A stretch of DNA of 64,000 bases. It comes from Crocinitomicaceae bacterium. GTDB lineage: Bacteria > Bacteroidota > Bacteroidia > Flavobacteriales_D > Crocinitomicaceae. Under the pieces are notes generated by a model that worked only from the letters and a program-made list of their open reading frames with translations, was not told the DNA's origin and ran no database searches. Of this stretch, positions 15,636 through 24,798 are shown one piece after another (the first letter of the stretch is position 1; the number at the start of each line of letters is the position of its first letter). A program made the translations under genes and the position numbers. The stretch covers positions 1 through 64,000 of the forward strand of contig JAGNZC010000001.1 of the NCBI GenBank assembly GCA_017984635.1. Direction: 5' to 3'.

Positions 15636-16355
15636 TTAAAATTCACCCATTAATTCCAGGGTTTCTTTTGCTGCTGCTTGTTCAGCCATTTTTTTAGAAT
15701 TACCTGTTCCTTTTCCATATTTTGTTTGATTAATGGAAACTTGAATGGTATACGACCAATTATTGTTGTTGTTTTCTTCTGAAAGTACTACAAAATCAAT
15801 TTTTAAATGATTGCGTTGGCACCAGATGATTAATTTAGATTTGAAGTCAATTTCTTCTTCTAAGACTTTGTTGACATGGATGTATTTTCTGAAAATGTGA
15901 TGTTGTACAGCTGTTTTAACGGCCTGAAACCCTCCATCTAAGTAAATAGCACCAAATATCGCTTCCAAAGCATTGCCTTCGATAGTTGGTAAATTAATTG
16001 AACGACCTTTGTGGTAACGTAAAATATTCCGCAATTCCATTTTATCAGCAATTTCAGATAAGGTTTTACGGTTGACAATTTTTGATTTGATTTTGGTTAA
16101 ATACCCTTCGTCTTCACCAGGAAAACGTTGAAATAGGTATTCTGCTACCACTGCATCTAAGATGGCGTCTCCTAAGAACTCTAATCGTTCATTTGAAGTG
16201 TCTTGATCAGCATTCACTAAAGATTTATGGGTAATAGCTTGAATAAAATAGCTTAAATTTTTTGGTCGGTATCCAAACCGCAACAAGATAAAGCGAATAA
16301 TAGCTAATTCACTAGCAGATTTTTTTTTTCGAAATAAAGGAAATTTAAACCCCAA
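15636..16355 (-). CDS. rnc: Ribonuclease III
   Basis: The 239-residue protein has the RNase III signature NERLEFLGDAILDAVVAEYLF with catalytic acidic residues, a downstream GNALEAIFGAIYLDGG motif, and a C-terminal double-stranded RNA-binding domain (FKSKLIIWCQRNHLKIDF to KKMAEQAAAKETLELMGEF). It cuts double-stranded RNA during rRNA maturation and mRNA decay. The start is a TTG at 16355 directly after the fabF stop (TAATTG), which suggests reinitiation. The acpP-fabF-rnc order is conserved across bacteria. Confidence 0.95.
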   Translation of the reverse strand: MGFKFPLFRKKKSASELAIIRFILLRFGYRPKNLSYFIQAITHKSLVNADQDTSNERLEFLGDAILDAVVAEYLFQRFPGEDEGYLTKIKSKIVNRKTLSEIADKMELRNILRYHKGRSINLPTIEGNALEAIFGAIYLDGGFQAVKTAVQHHIFRKYIHVNKVLEEEIDFKSKLIIWCQRNHLKIDFVVLSEENNNNNWSYTIQVSINQTKYGKGTGNSKKMAEQAAAKETLELMGEF

Positions 16356-17609
16356 TTATCCAACGAATTTTTTCACAATAACGCTTGTATTGTGTCCGCC
16401 AAATCCAAATGTATTGGAAAGCGCAACATTCACCACACGTTTTTGTGGTTGGTGGAACGTAAAATTCAATTTTGGATCTAATTCTGGGTCATCTGTAAAA
16501 TGATTGATTGTTGGTGGAATAATGTCATGTTTAACAGCCATTACACAAGCTATCGCTTCAATTGCTCCAGCAGCACCTAATAAATGCCCTGTCATTGATT
16601 TCGTTGAACTGATGTTTAAGTTGTATGCATGTTCACCAAATACTGCTTGAATAGCTTTTACTTCAGCAATATCTCCCAATGGAGTAGATGTACCGTGAAC
16701 ATTCACGTAATCAATTGCAGAAGGATCAATTTGCGCATCATCTAACGCTGCAATCATTGTATTTCTAGCACCAATTCCTTCTGGATGAGGAGCAGTCATA
16801 TGATAAGCATCGCCGGACATTCCACCACCGATTACTTCAGCATAAATTTTAGCACCACGTTTGATTGCATGTTCGTATTCTTCTAAAATCAAAGCACCAC
16901 CTCCTTCACCAAGTACAAATCCATCGCGGTCTAAATCGAAAGGACGAGATGCTGTTTCTGGAGAATCATTGCGAGTTGACAAGGCTTTCAAACCATTGAA
17001 ACCGCCCATTCCCATTTGATTAACAGCAGCTTCTGATCCACCTGTAACAAATGCATCCGCTTTCCCTAAACGAATCAAGTTGAAAGCATCAATAATAGCA
17101 TTTGTAGCAGAAGCACAAGCAGAAACAGTTACGTAGTTAGGACCACGTAAACCGTATTTAATTGAAATATGACCTGCAGCGATATCTGCGATCATTTTTG
17201 GGATAAAGAAAGGATTGAATCTTGGTGTTCCGTCTCCACTGAAAAAGTTTTCAGCTTCATCTTGGAACGTTTTTAACCCACCGATTCCAGAACCCCAAAT
17301 AACCCCAATTCGGTCTAAATTTGGATTGGATTCCATTAAAGCAGCATCTGCTATGGCTTCCGAGGCGGAAACCATAGCGTACTGTGAAAATTGATCTAAT
17401 TTTCTAGCTTCTTTTCTGTCGATAAAATCTTCGACATTGAAATTTTTTATTTCACAAGCAAATTGCGTTTTGAACAAAGATGCATCGAATTGTTTGATTG
17501 GTGCAGCTCCACTTTTTCCACTTAGCAACGCATCCCAGTATTCACTCAATGTGTTTCCAATTGGTGTTAAGGCACCCATTCCAGTTACAACGACTCTTTT
17601 TAATTCCAT
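16356..17609 (-). CDS. fabF: 3-oxoacyl-ACP synthase II
   Basis: The 417-residue condensing enzyme elongates acyl chains with malonyl-ACP in fatty-acid synthesis. The catalytic triad is visible: the nucleophile in VSACASATNAI, the first His in NVHGTSTPLGD and the second in STKSMTGHLLGAAGAIEA. The N-terminal VVVTGMGALTPIGNTLSEYW and C-terminal SNTFGFGGHNTSVIVKKF are also typical. The gene lies 40 bases after acpP, its carrier-protein substrate. Confidence 0.97.
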   Translation of the reverse strand: MELKRVVVTGMGALTPIGNTLSEYWDALLSGKSGAAPIKQFDASLFKTQFACEIKNFNVEDFIDRKEARKLDQFSQYAMVSASEAIADAALMESNPNLDRIGVIWGSGIGGLKTFQDEAENFFSGDGTPRFNPFFIPKMIADIAAGHISIKYGLRGPNYVTVSACASATNAIIDAFNLIRLGKADAFVTGGSEAAVNQMGMGGFNGLKALSTRNDSPETASRPFDLDRDGFVLGEGGGALILEEYEHAIKRGAKIYAEVIGGGMSGDAYHMTAPHPEGIGARNTMIAALDDAQIDPSAIDYVNVHGTSTPLGDIAEVKAIQAVFGEHAYNLNISSTKSMTGHLLGAAGAIEAIACVMAVKHDIIPPTINHFTDDPELDPKLNFTFHQPQKRVVNVALSNTFGFGGHNTSVIVKKFVG

Positions 17610-17649
17610 ACAGAAATTATTAATTCAATTATGCAAGCTTGTGTTTAAA

Positions 17650-17886
17650 TTAGTTAACGTTTTCTTCGATAAAAGAAATTGCGTCACCAACAGTTTGAAT
17701 GTTCTCAGATTGATCATCTGGAATTGCGATATTGAATTCTTTTTCAAATTCCATAATCAATTCAACTGTATCTAAAGAGTCAGCTCCTAGATCGTTTGTG
17801 AAAGACGCTTCGTTTGTTACTTCACTTTCTTCAACACCTAATTTATCTACGATAATAGATATTACTTTTGATTTGATATCAGACAT
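17650..17886 (-). CDS. acpP: Acyl carrier protein
   Basis: The 78-residue acidic protein carries the phosphopantetheine site [15 protein letters not shown], with Ser in DSL as attachment point. It shuttles acyl intermediates between fatty-acid enzymes and precedes fabF in the usual order. The start at ATG 17886 gives [17 protein letters not shown], matching the family length. Confidence 0.97.
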   Translation of the reverse strand: MSDIKSKVISIIVDKLGVEESEVTNEASFTNDLGADSLDTVELIMEFEKEFNIAIPDDQSENIQTVGDAISFIEENVN

Positions 17887-18104
17887 TTCTTCTATTTTTA
17901 ATGGTTAATCAGCTTGCAAAGAAAAAAACAATGCATTAAAAAACAAAATTATTCGCAACAATATTCTGAACAATTACGCTAAAACCCCCTATTTGTGTAT
18001 GTTTTTATTTCTCAGAGGTAATTTTTTTAACACATTTCTTCGCCAAAACCGCTATTTTTCAATAATTCAATCCAATATTTCCCTATTTATTTTTCGTTTC
18101 TACC

Positions 18105-18112
18105 TACCTTTG
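18105..18112 (+). promoter_or_regulatory. -7 box very close to the purN start
   Basis: TACCTTTG matches TAnnTTTG exactly and ends four bases before the purN ATG, so the transcript would begin at or almost at the start codon. Confidence 0.6.
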
Positions 18113-18116
18113 TAGC

Positions 18117-18698
18117 ATGAATAAAGTACGTTTAGCGCTTTTTGCATCTGGATCTGGAAGTAATGTAATAAACATTTTATCTTATTTTAAAGATCATCCG
18201 CGGGTAGAAGTTGTATTTGTTTTAACGAATAATCCTCGCGCTTTAGTTGTTTCAAAAGCGCAAGAAATCGGTGTTCGTGTGGATGTATTATCGAATGAAA
18301 TTGTTGAAAATGGAGCGGTTTTAACAACAATTTGTTCTGCTGCTGCCATTGACTTTATCATTTTAGCAGGGTATCTTCGAAAAATACCAGCTGATTTTAT
18401 TCAACATTACACTCAAAAAATCATCAATATTCATCCATCTTTGTTGCCAAATTTTGGTGGAAAAGGGATGTATGGCGATCATGTTCATCGCGCAGTTTTA
18501 GCTCAAAACGAATTAAAAACAGGAATTAGCATTCATTTTGTAAATGAAGAATTTGATAAAGGGGAGCTAATCGCCCAATTTTCATGTAGTATTGCTGATG
18601 AAGAAACATTAGAATCACTAAAAGCAAAAATACATGCCTTGGAACAAGCTAATTTCCCGAAAATTATTGAGCAAACGGTTTTAAAGAAAAAGTTATGA
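18117..18698 (+). CDS. purN: Phosphoribosylglycinamide formyltransferase
   Basis: The 193-residue enzyme transfers a formyl group from 10-formyl-tetrahydrofolate to GAR in purine synthesis. Motifs are ALFASGSGSNV at the N-terminus, ILAGYLRKIPADFI, the catalytic INIHPSLLPNFGGKGMYGDHVH (Asn/His site), and GISIHFVNEEFDKGELI. The gene overlaps marC by four bases. purQ and purD occur in a separate cluster at 55.6-57.6 kb. Confidence 0.95.
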   Translation: MNKVRLALFASGSGSNVINILSYFKDHPRVEVVFVLTNNPRALVVSKAQEIGVRVDVLSNEIVENGAVLTTICSAAAIDFIILAGYLRKIPADFIQHYTQKIINIHPSLLPNFGGKGMYGDHVHRAVLAQNELKTGISIHFVNEEFDKGELIAQFSCSIADEETLESLKAKIHALEQANFPKIIEQTVLKKKL

Positions 18699-19285
18699 TA
18701 GATTTTTTAGGTACATTTAGTTGGACAGAATTATTCAAAGCAACTACCGTTTTATTTGCTGTCATTGATATTATTGGATCTGTTCCAATCATTATAAAAA
18801 TTAAAGAAAACACAGGTGAATTGCACCCAGTACGTGCAAGCTTTGTTTCATTTGGTATTATGATCGGCTTTTTAATTTTAGGGGAAAGTATCTTGAATTT
18901 ATTTGGCGTAACCATTGAAGCGTTTGCTGTTGCCGGTGCATTTATCTTGTTTGCAATGGCTCTGGAAATGATTCTTGGAATTCGGTTATTTCGCGATGAA
19001 GTAACAGGTAAAACGGCAAGTGTTGTGCCTTTAGCATTTCCAATCATTGCTGGCGCAGGAACGATGACAACCTTAGTATCATTGAAAGCAGAGTTTCAAG
19101 AAATTAACATCATCCTAGCAATTATCATCAATATTATCATTGTATACGCTGTGCTACGTTTGACTAAAAAAATTGAAAATTTGTTAGGTCAAGGTGGAAT
19201 TGCCATCTTAAAAAAGGTATTTGGAATTATTTTATTAGCAATCGCAATTAAGTTATTCTCTACGAATTTAAAAGCTTTGCTATAA
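18695..19285 (+). CDS. MarC-family integral membrane protein
   Basis: The 196-residue protein has six hydrophobic segments and the family features FAVIDIIGSVPIIIKIK near the start, ILNLFGVTIEAFAVAGAFILFAMALEMILG, and VVPLAFPIIAGAGTMTTLVSL in the second half. The family is conserved but its transport function is not established; the old link to multiple antibiotic resistance has not held. It overlaps purN by four bases and faces the aldehyde dehydrogenase gene. Confidence 0.9.
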   Translation: MIDFLGTFSWTELFKATTVLFAVIDIIGSVPIIIKIKENTGELHPVRASFVSFGIMIGFLILGESILNLFGVTIEAFAVAGAFILFAMALEMILGIRLFRDEVTGKTASVVPLAFPIIAGAGTMTTLVSLKAEFQEINIILAIIINIIIVYAVLRLTKKIENLLGQGGIAILKKVFGIILLAIAIKLFSTNLKALL

Positions 19286-19296
19286 ACCTGAGTTCC

Positions 19297-20739
19297 TTAA
19301 TACGAAATGTAAACGTTTTTAGGCTCAGTAAAGAATCGCAAGGCTTCTTCGCCCCCTTCACGTCCAACACCAGATGCTTTCATGCCGCCAAATGGCGTTC
19401 TTAAATCGCGCACTAACCATGCATTGATCCAAACGATTCCAGCATCAATTTTATCCGCCATGCGGTGTGCTCTTTTTAAATCGCTTGTCCACAAAGTAGC
19501 TGCTAATCCATATTGCGTTGAGTTGGCCATCATTAAAACTTCTTCTTCTGAATCAAATGGTGTGATGGTAACAACTGGTCCAAAAATCTCTTCTTGATTG
19601 GTTCTACAATCGTATGCCAATCCTTCAATCACAGTTGGACGTATGTAATAACCATTGTTGTAGGGTGCTTCTAAATGAACTTGCTCACCACCCGTTAATA
19701 CTGTTCCACCTTCTTCTTTTGCTAATTGAACATAGGAAAGTACTTTTTCCATATGCGGTTGTGAAACAACGGCACCAAGAATAGCTTTCGGGTCTGTTGG
19801 ATTAGAAACAGTCGTTTTCGCAACTTTTTCTACAAATGCTGTTTTGAATTTTTCGTACAAAGGTCGTTCAACGAAAATACGAGACCCACACAAACAGATT
19901 TGACCTTGATTGGCAAATGATGAGCGCAAAGTTGTTTTGAGCATCTCATCAAAATCACAATCTGCAAAGATGATATTGGGGTTTTTCCCGCCTAATTCCA
20001 ACGATAATTTTTTAAACATTGGTGCAGCAGTTTTGGCAATGTATTCGCCTGTTTTGGTGCCTCCAGTAAACGAAATTGCTTTAATTTTTGGGTGTTTAAT
20101 GATCGCGTCACCAACACTTGAACCTAAGCCATGTAAAATAGTTAAAACGCCATTTGGCATTCCTGCTTCTTGCGCTACTTTTCCTAATAAATAAGCGGTG
20201 TATGGCGTAATTTCGGAAGGTTTTGCAATCACACAATTTCCAGCAGCTAAAGCAGGCGCAATTTTCCAAGAAAATAAGTACAATGGTAAATTCCAAGGAG
20301 AAATACAACCAACAATTCCTATCGGTTTGCGTAACGTGTAATTCACGCCTTCTCCAACCATGTAATGGGATTCAGAAGCAAAATGGGTGATAGCTGTTGC
20401 GAAAAAGTGGAAATTTGAAATAGCTCTTGGAATGTCTACATGGGCTGCTAAACTCAATGGTTTCCCATTGTCGCGCGATTCTGCAGCGACAAATTCATCC
20501 ATCCGATTTTTAATTCCATCTGATAGCTTGATTAATATCTCACTGCGCTCTTCATTGCTCATTGCCGACCAAATTGGAAATGCTTTTTCAGCACTTTCCA
20601 CTGCTAAAGCAACATCTTTTTCATCTGAATTAGGGATCAATGAATAAATATTTCCTGTAGCAGGTTCATAATTGTCGATGTATGTTCCTCCAAGAGGCGC
20701 ACAATATTCACCATTGATGAAGTTTTGTAATTTTTCCAT
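19297..20739 (-). CDS. Aldehyde dehydrogenase, 2-aminomuconate-semialdehyde type
   Basis: The 480-residue NAD-dependent enzyme has the catalytic pair LSLELGGKNPNIIF (Glu) and SSFANQGQICLCGSRIFVE (Cys), the nucleotide-binding ISPWNLPLYLFSWK and FTGGTKTGEYIA, and EEIFGPVVTITPF. Across its length it resembles the ALDH8A1/AmnC group (for example YIDNYEPATG, DIPRAISNFHFFA and FGGMKASGVGREGG), which oxidises 2-aminomuconate or 2-hydroxymuconate semialdehyde. A tryptophan 2,3-dioxygenase gene at 34.7 kb makes a kynurenine-pathway role plausible. It is a single gene; a TACTTTCG near-match to the -7 box lies at 20758-20765. Confidence 0.85.
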   Translation of the reverse strand: MEKLQNFINGEYCAPLGGTYIDNYEPATGNIYSLIPNSDEKDVALAVESAEKAFPIWSAMSNEERSEILIKLSDGIKNRMDEFVAAESRDNGKPLSLAAHVDIPRAISNFHFFATAITHFASESHYMVGEGVNYTLRKPIGIVGCISPWNLPLYLFSWKIAPALAAGNCVIAKPSEITPYTAYLLGKVAQEAGMPNGVLTILHGLGSSVGDAIIKHPKIKAISFTGGTKTGEYIAKTAAPMFKKLSLELGGKNPNIIFADCDFDEMLKTTLRSSFANQGQICLCGSRIFVERPLYEKFKTAFVEKVAKTTVSNPTDPKAILGAVVSQPHMEKVLSYVQLAKEEGGTVLTGGEQVHLEAPYNNGYYIRPTVIEGLAYDCRTNQEEIFGPVVTITPFDSEEEVLMMANSTQYGLAATLWTSDLKRAHRMADKIDAGIVWINAWLVRDLRTPFGGMKASGVGREGGEEALRFFTEPKNVYISY

Positions 20740-20813
20740 GTTTCAAATTTCGCTCGACGAAAGTAAGTGATTTTTTTGGAAAAAAGGAAATGGATGTGTG
20801 ATTATTGTTACAA

Positions 20814-21647
20814 TCACCAAACGGGACAAGTACTACAATCGTTGGTTGGTCGAACATAAAACAGCATGCCAATAGCCATATTGAATTGTGTGAACCAAAC
20901 CCCTTGAACGGCTTTCGCGTTTAGTTCTGCCTCTCTCGTTCGAATTGAAAATTGGTTGTGATAGCCAGTTGTGAAATTAGTTAGCACGTATATTTTTTTA
21001 AAGAATTCGAACCTTACTCCAACATTTCCTGCAATATTGATTCCTGAAAGGGAAGTGGTTCCTGTTTCATTATTTCCAGCAAAATTAAAAGTGGAATTGG
21101 AAACTAATGCTCCTATAGATGCGCCAAAATTACTTGCAAGTACAAAGTTTCGTTGACTTCCAATAGCAATGATATGATCGGTTCGTGTAAGTCCCAAAGA
21201 AAAGTTTGAAAGTGCTTCGTTAGCAAATAAAAATTGATTACTGTCCAATGAAACAGCTTCATTGACATACAATCCAGACCAATTTCCACTTGGGTCAACT
21301 CCTGGATTGATTTTTCCACTCAACGTTACAGATCCATTATCATAATAACGGTAATTCATGCGGTTATAGCCAAGGCTCAAGGCCCAATGTTTCCCAACGT
21401 AATAGCCAATTTTAGCATCAAGTTGAGGTCCATTCGTGCCAATAATATTGTCTTGTGGATTTCCGTTTGCAATCGTAAAATCGTATCCAATTCCTTGAAA
21501 TTGAACAGAATTACTTAAGTAATTTGTTTTGTTAAGGCCAACTTCTGCAAACAGTGTTCCTTTAGAATAAGAAACTTTTCCTTTTCGACTACTTTGCCCA
21601 AAAGTAAAAAGTGGAAAAAAAAGAATAATAATAAGCAAACGTTGCAT
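20814..21647 (-). CDS. Outer-membrane beta-barrel protein
   Basis: The start is set at ATG 21647, which gives a signal peptide (MQRLLIIILFFPLFTFGQ) and lies 2 bases after the stop of the preceding lipoprotein gene; a longer frame to 21734 would overlap that gene and hide the signal. The 277-residue protein has beta-strand repeats (LFAEVGLNKTNYL, AKIGYYVGKHWALSLGYNRMNY, GVRFEFFKKIYVLTNFTTGYHNQ) typical of a membrane barrel, and ends CSTCPVW. Function unknown. Confidence 0.78.
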   Translation of the reverse strand: MQRLLIIILFFPLFTFGQSSRKGKVSYSKGTLFAEVGLNKTNYLSNSVQFQGIGYDFTIANGNPQDNIIGTNGPQLDAKIGYYVGKHWALSLGYNRMNYRYYDNGSVTLSGKINPGVDPSGNWSGLYVNEAVSLDSNQFLFANEALSNFSLGLTRTDHIIAIGSQRNFVLASNFGASIGALVSNSTFNFAGNNETGTTSLSGINIAGNVGVRFEFFKKIYVLTNFTTGYHNQFSIRTREAELNAKAVQGVWFTQFNMAIGMLFYVRPTNDCSTCPVW

Positions 21648-21649
21648 AA

Positions 21650-22336
21650 TCAGCGCGTTATGATGGATAAAAATTCTTTTTGCGAAAGCACTTTTTCTAA
21701 GCGGTAATGCGCTTTTTTGTTTTTCGTATGCCATTCAACTAAACCATATCCTTTTGCATAATAGCTAATAGCATCGCCTTCTTGAACATTTTCTTTTTTG
21801 GTAAATGGATTGAAGTTAGTCATACGAATACGGTCAACAAAACATATAGTTGGTTCGTTTTCGCCTAACACATCCCAAGAAATTTCAGGGCCTTTTACCT
21901 TACGTTTCACTTCTCTCAGAATCAATGTTGAGTCTAAAAACCCTTGAAAACGCGAAGCAAAAGAAACTTCTTCTTGCGCATTCATTGGGATTAATTTATA
22001 TTTAAATAATTCAGCTTTTGTTTTTTCATCGTTTCGGTTAACCACCATATGATCCATAATGTCTAGAGAATCAACATTGTAATTCAATGCTTCAATGATT
22101 CTTCCATCTGCCGAATAAACTTCCACAACAATGTGTTCTCCCTGAGAATCTTCCACTTTAAAGATGCGGTGAAATTGTTCATCCAGTCCATGTGCGATAT
22201 CGCGGTACAAATAGATTTTTGGAATAGAATCCACCTCATAAAAATAGGCAGCATATGGATTTTTGGAATCCAACTTGTTTGAATTACAAGAAAATAAAAG
22301 CACTAAAAGTATACTACAACTAAAAATAAATTTCAT
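21650..22336 (-). CDS. Predicted lipoprotein of unknown function
   Basis: The 228-residue protein starts with a lipoprotein signal (MKFIFSCSILLVLLFSC, lipobox LLFSC) followed by NSNKLDSKNPY. The body has no motif I recognise; it mixes short beta-like strands with charged segments and ends in a basic helix (KKAHYRLEKVLSQKEFLSIITR). It is followed 2 bases later by a barrel gene, so the two are likely an envelope pair. Confidence 0.7.
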   Translation of the reverse strand: MKFIFSCSILLVLLFSCNSNKLDSKNPYAAYFYEVDSIPKIYLYRDIAHGLDEQFHRIFKVEDSQGEHIVVEVYSADGRIIEALNYNVDSLDIMDHMVVNRNDEKTKAELFKYKLIPMNAQEEVSFASRFQGFLDSTLILREVKRKVKGPEISWDVLGENEPTICFVDRIRMTNFNPFTKKENVQEGDAISYYAKGYGLVEWHTKNKKAHYRLEKVLSQKEFLSIITR

Positions 22337-22400
22337 GGGAATCTATGTTTAATTTATAAGTTAAATTGAAACGCAATGTTACACAATTTCAAACAATTTT

Positions 22401-23396
22401 TTACGACATTTTTAAGAAAGCAACTTCTTTTTCGCTCAAATGGCGATACATCCCACGTGGAACATCTTTTTTGGTTAATCCAGCAAATTGAACGCGGTCT
22501 AATTTAGTTACTTCATACCCTAATGCTTCAAACATTCTACGTACAATTCTATTTTTACCAGAGTGCAATTCAACACCAATTTCACGAGAATTGCCGTCTT
22601 TCACAAATTCAGCCACGTCAAACTTAGTTCGGCCATCTTCTAAATCAAGTCCAGCGATTAATTTTTCTAAATCTTCCTTTTTAACCGGTTTATTTAATTC
22701 AACTTGGTAAATTTTAGACGCTCTGTGTTGTGGGTGTGTCAATTTTTTGACCATGTCACCATCATTGGTAAAGAGCAAAAGACCAGTAGTTTCTCGGTCC
22801 AAACGGCCTACAGGATAAATTCGTTCACGACATGCTTTACGTACCAACGACATGACCGTTTTTCTACCAAACGGATCGTCCATTGTTGTGATAAATCCTT
22901 TTGGTTTGTTTAATAAAACATAGCGTTTAGTTTCTGCATTGATTGTCTCACCATCGTATTGTACAACATCTCCAGGTTTGATTTTATAACCAAGTTCCGT
23001 AACAATGTGTCCATTAATCGAAACAACTCCTGTTTCAATTAATACATCGGCTTCTCTTCTCGAACAGATTCCAGCATTGGATAAAAATTTATTCAAACGG
23101 ATATCGTTATCATTAAAAGAAGGAAGTGGATCACCCTTTTTTTGTTTGTCTTTGTAATCGATGTATTTACGTTTATCACGCGCTGAAATTTCTTTCGGCT
23201 TTTCGGGGTCCGCTTTTACGCGACCTCCAGCTGGAGCTGGTTTACTTGTTTTAGGGCCATCTTTTTTAGGACCTTTACTGAATGGAGAAGCTTCTTTTTT
23301 CTTAGGCTTGAAGGCATCTCCAATTTTTGTTTTTTTCGTTGAAGAGTTGGTACGAGACGTACGCGATTTATCTCTTCCTGTGTTTTTTGTGTTCAT
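22401..23396 (-). CDS. Pseudouridine synthase, RluB/RsuA family
   Basis: The 331-residue protein has a low-complexity basic N-terminal tail of about 95 residues rich in Lys, Pro and Ser, then an S4 RNA-binding domain (RLNKFLSNAGICSRREADVLI) and the catalytic domain with YPVGRLDRETTGLLLFTNDGD, whose Asp is the nucleophile, and GKNRIVRRMFEALGYEV. It converts a uridine in ribosomal RNA to pseudouridine, by homology in 23S rRNA. ATG 23396 is preferred over a GTG one codon earlier. A full promoter lies just upstream. Confidence 0.9.
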   Translation of the reverse strand: MNTKNTGRDKSRTSRTNSSTKKTKIGDAFKPKKKEASPFSKGPKKDGPKTSKPAPAGGRVKADPEKPKEISARDKRKYIDYKDKQKKGDPLPSFNDNDIRLNKFLSNAGICSRREADVLIETGVVSINGHIVTELGYKIKPGDVVQYDGETINAETKRYVLLNKPKGFITTMDDPFGRKTVMSLVRKACRERIYPVGRLDRETTGLLLFTNDGDMVKKLTHPQHRASKIYQVELNKPVKKEDLEKLIAGLDLEDGRTKFDVAEFVKDGNSREIGVELHSGKNRIVRRMFEALGYEVTKLDRVQFAGLTKKDVPRGMYRHLSEKEVAFLKMS

Positions 23397-23415
23397 CACG
23401 AGCAGAATTTAGGTG

Positions 23416-23445
23416 CAAAGATACATCAAATTCCTTGTTCTTCAA
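23416..23445 (-). promoter_or_regulatory. Promoter of the rluB-like gene
   Basis: On the minus strand TTG (23445-23443), a 19-base spacer and TATCTTTG (23423-23416) match the Bacteroidota consensus, about 20 bases before the ATG. Confidence 0.65.
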
Positions 23446-23514
23446 CATATTGCTTTTTTTAGATCATAACAGAATCACGATCTCATATTAAAGACTTTAA
23501 AAAATAGATGAAAT

Positions 23515-24798
23515 TTAGAAATTTATCGTTAATAGCAGTTTTAGTTTCATTATTTTATAATTTACTAATTCAATTTCTTTTGAAGACAATTCATTCATAG
23601 CATTTACTAATTCAAAATAACTTATTTTGCCTTCTTTGTATATTAGCAGCATTTTATCATTAATGGTTGTCAGATTTTTAATCACTATTTCACTCAATTC
23701 AATTTGTGCATGAATGGTCAATTGATCATTTAATTGCTGTAACTTATTTTTCTCCAATTCAATAGAAAATTCTTTTTCTTTCAATTCAAGTTCTTCTTTT
23801 GTGATAACAGAAAGACGTTTCGTTTTAATGTATTCCAATTTATTGAACAAAGGAATAGTTAGATTTAAACTTATTGATTCGTATAGGTTATTATTCAGTT
23901 GACTAGCAAATGGAATTGTAGGTGTATTAATTGATGAATAGTCTTTGTTATTGGTGGAAAACCCTGTTTCTAGAGCACCATAAATACTTAATGATGGTAA
24001 AATTGAAGCTCGTTCTAGTTTTAATTGTTCATCAACTATTTCTTGCTCAATTTTTAATTTTTGGGATTCAAAGTGTACTGCAAGAAATGGCTTGTCTTTT
24101 ATTTCAGAAATGCTTTCAAGGTCGTAATGAAATTGCTTGTCAAGCAAAGTTTGGGTTAGGTAATTTAACTCAATGCGTTGCATATTTAATTGTTGAACCA
24201 ATGTTAATTGCTGCTGTATTTCTTTTAAATACGAATTGTGATTTTTCAGCGTATCAATTAGGCTAATTTTACCAGCTAAAAACAAGGCTCTTTGAAGATT
24301 CTTCAATTGTTTCTGCTTTTCGATTGCTGCTTTATTGATTCTTATTAGTTCTTGTTGTTTGCATGCTTCAACGAAAAGATCGATTACTTTTAATTTTATT
24401 TCATTTTCTTTTTGTTGCATTGAAATCAAACTCTTTTGATAATTCAATGCTAAATTATTTTTAATGTAAAAGTATGAAAACCCATTAAATACATTCAAAG
24501 ATGAGTTAAGACCAAAAGATTGCGAATTGGCTGAATTTGTAGTAAATGTATTTGTGAATGGGTCGACTCTTCTTCCAAAAGTTGTCGTAAAATTATTACT
24601 AGAGTTCAATGTTGGGAGCAATGACCATTTTAATAATTCACTTTTTAACAGTTCACTTTTTTTTGTTGCATTTTCACTAATATACAGGTATTTATTTTTT
24701 TTAACCAAATCAAAACAAGTTTGCAAAGTCAAAGTATCCTGTGTAAATGATACCGTTTTTAAAAATACAAGAAGTCCGATTAAAAAAACACGTATCAT
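23515..24798 (-). CDS. TolC-family outer-membrane channel of the RiPP exporter
   Basis: The 427-residue protein has a signal peptide (MIRVFLIGLLVFLKTVSFTQ) and the TolC layout of two repeats with long amphipathic helices, for example the stretches around LALNYQKSLISMQQKENEIKLKV and KRLSVITKEELELKEKEFSIELEK, and barrel strands such as SSLNVFNGFSYFYIKNN. It would form the outer-membrane channel of a tripartite exporter. It overlaps the HlyD gene by four bases and is last in the RiPP locus. Confidence 0.85.
   Translation of the reverse strand: MIRVFLIGLLVFLKTVSFTQDTLTLQTCFDLVKKNKYLYISENATKKSELLKSELLKWSLLPTLNSSNNFTTTFGRRVDPFTNTFTTNSANSQSFGLNSSLNVFNGFSYFYIKNNLALNYQKSLISMQQKENEIKLKVIDLFVEACKQQELIRINKAAIEKQKQLKNLQRALFLAGKISLIDTLKNHNSYLKEIQQQLTLVQQLNMQRIELNYLTQTLLDKQFHYDLESISEIKDKPFLAVHFESQKLKIEQEIVDEQLKLERASILPSLSIYGALETGFSTNNKDYSSINTPTIPFASQLNNNLYESISLNLTIPLFNKLEYIKTKRLSVITKEELELKEKEFSIELEKNKLQQLNDQLTIHAQIELSEIVIKNLTTINDKMLLIYKEGKISYFELVNAMNELSSKEIELVNYKIMKLKLLLTINF

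Noticed and set aside
17437..17775. 112-aa plus-strand ORF across fabF and acpP
   Set aside because: Antisense to two housekeeping genes and not supported by any motif.
18664..19047. 127-aa antisense ORF
   Set aside because: Shadow of marC; the low-complexity product has no family likeness.
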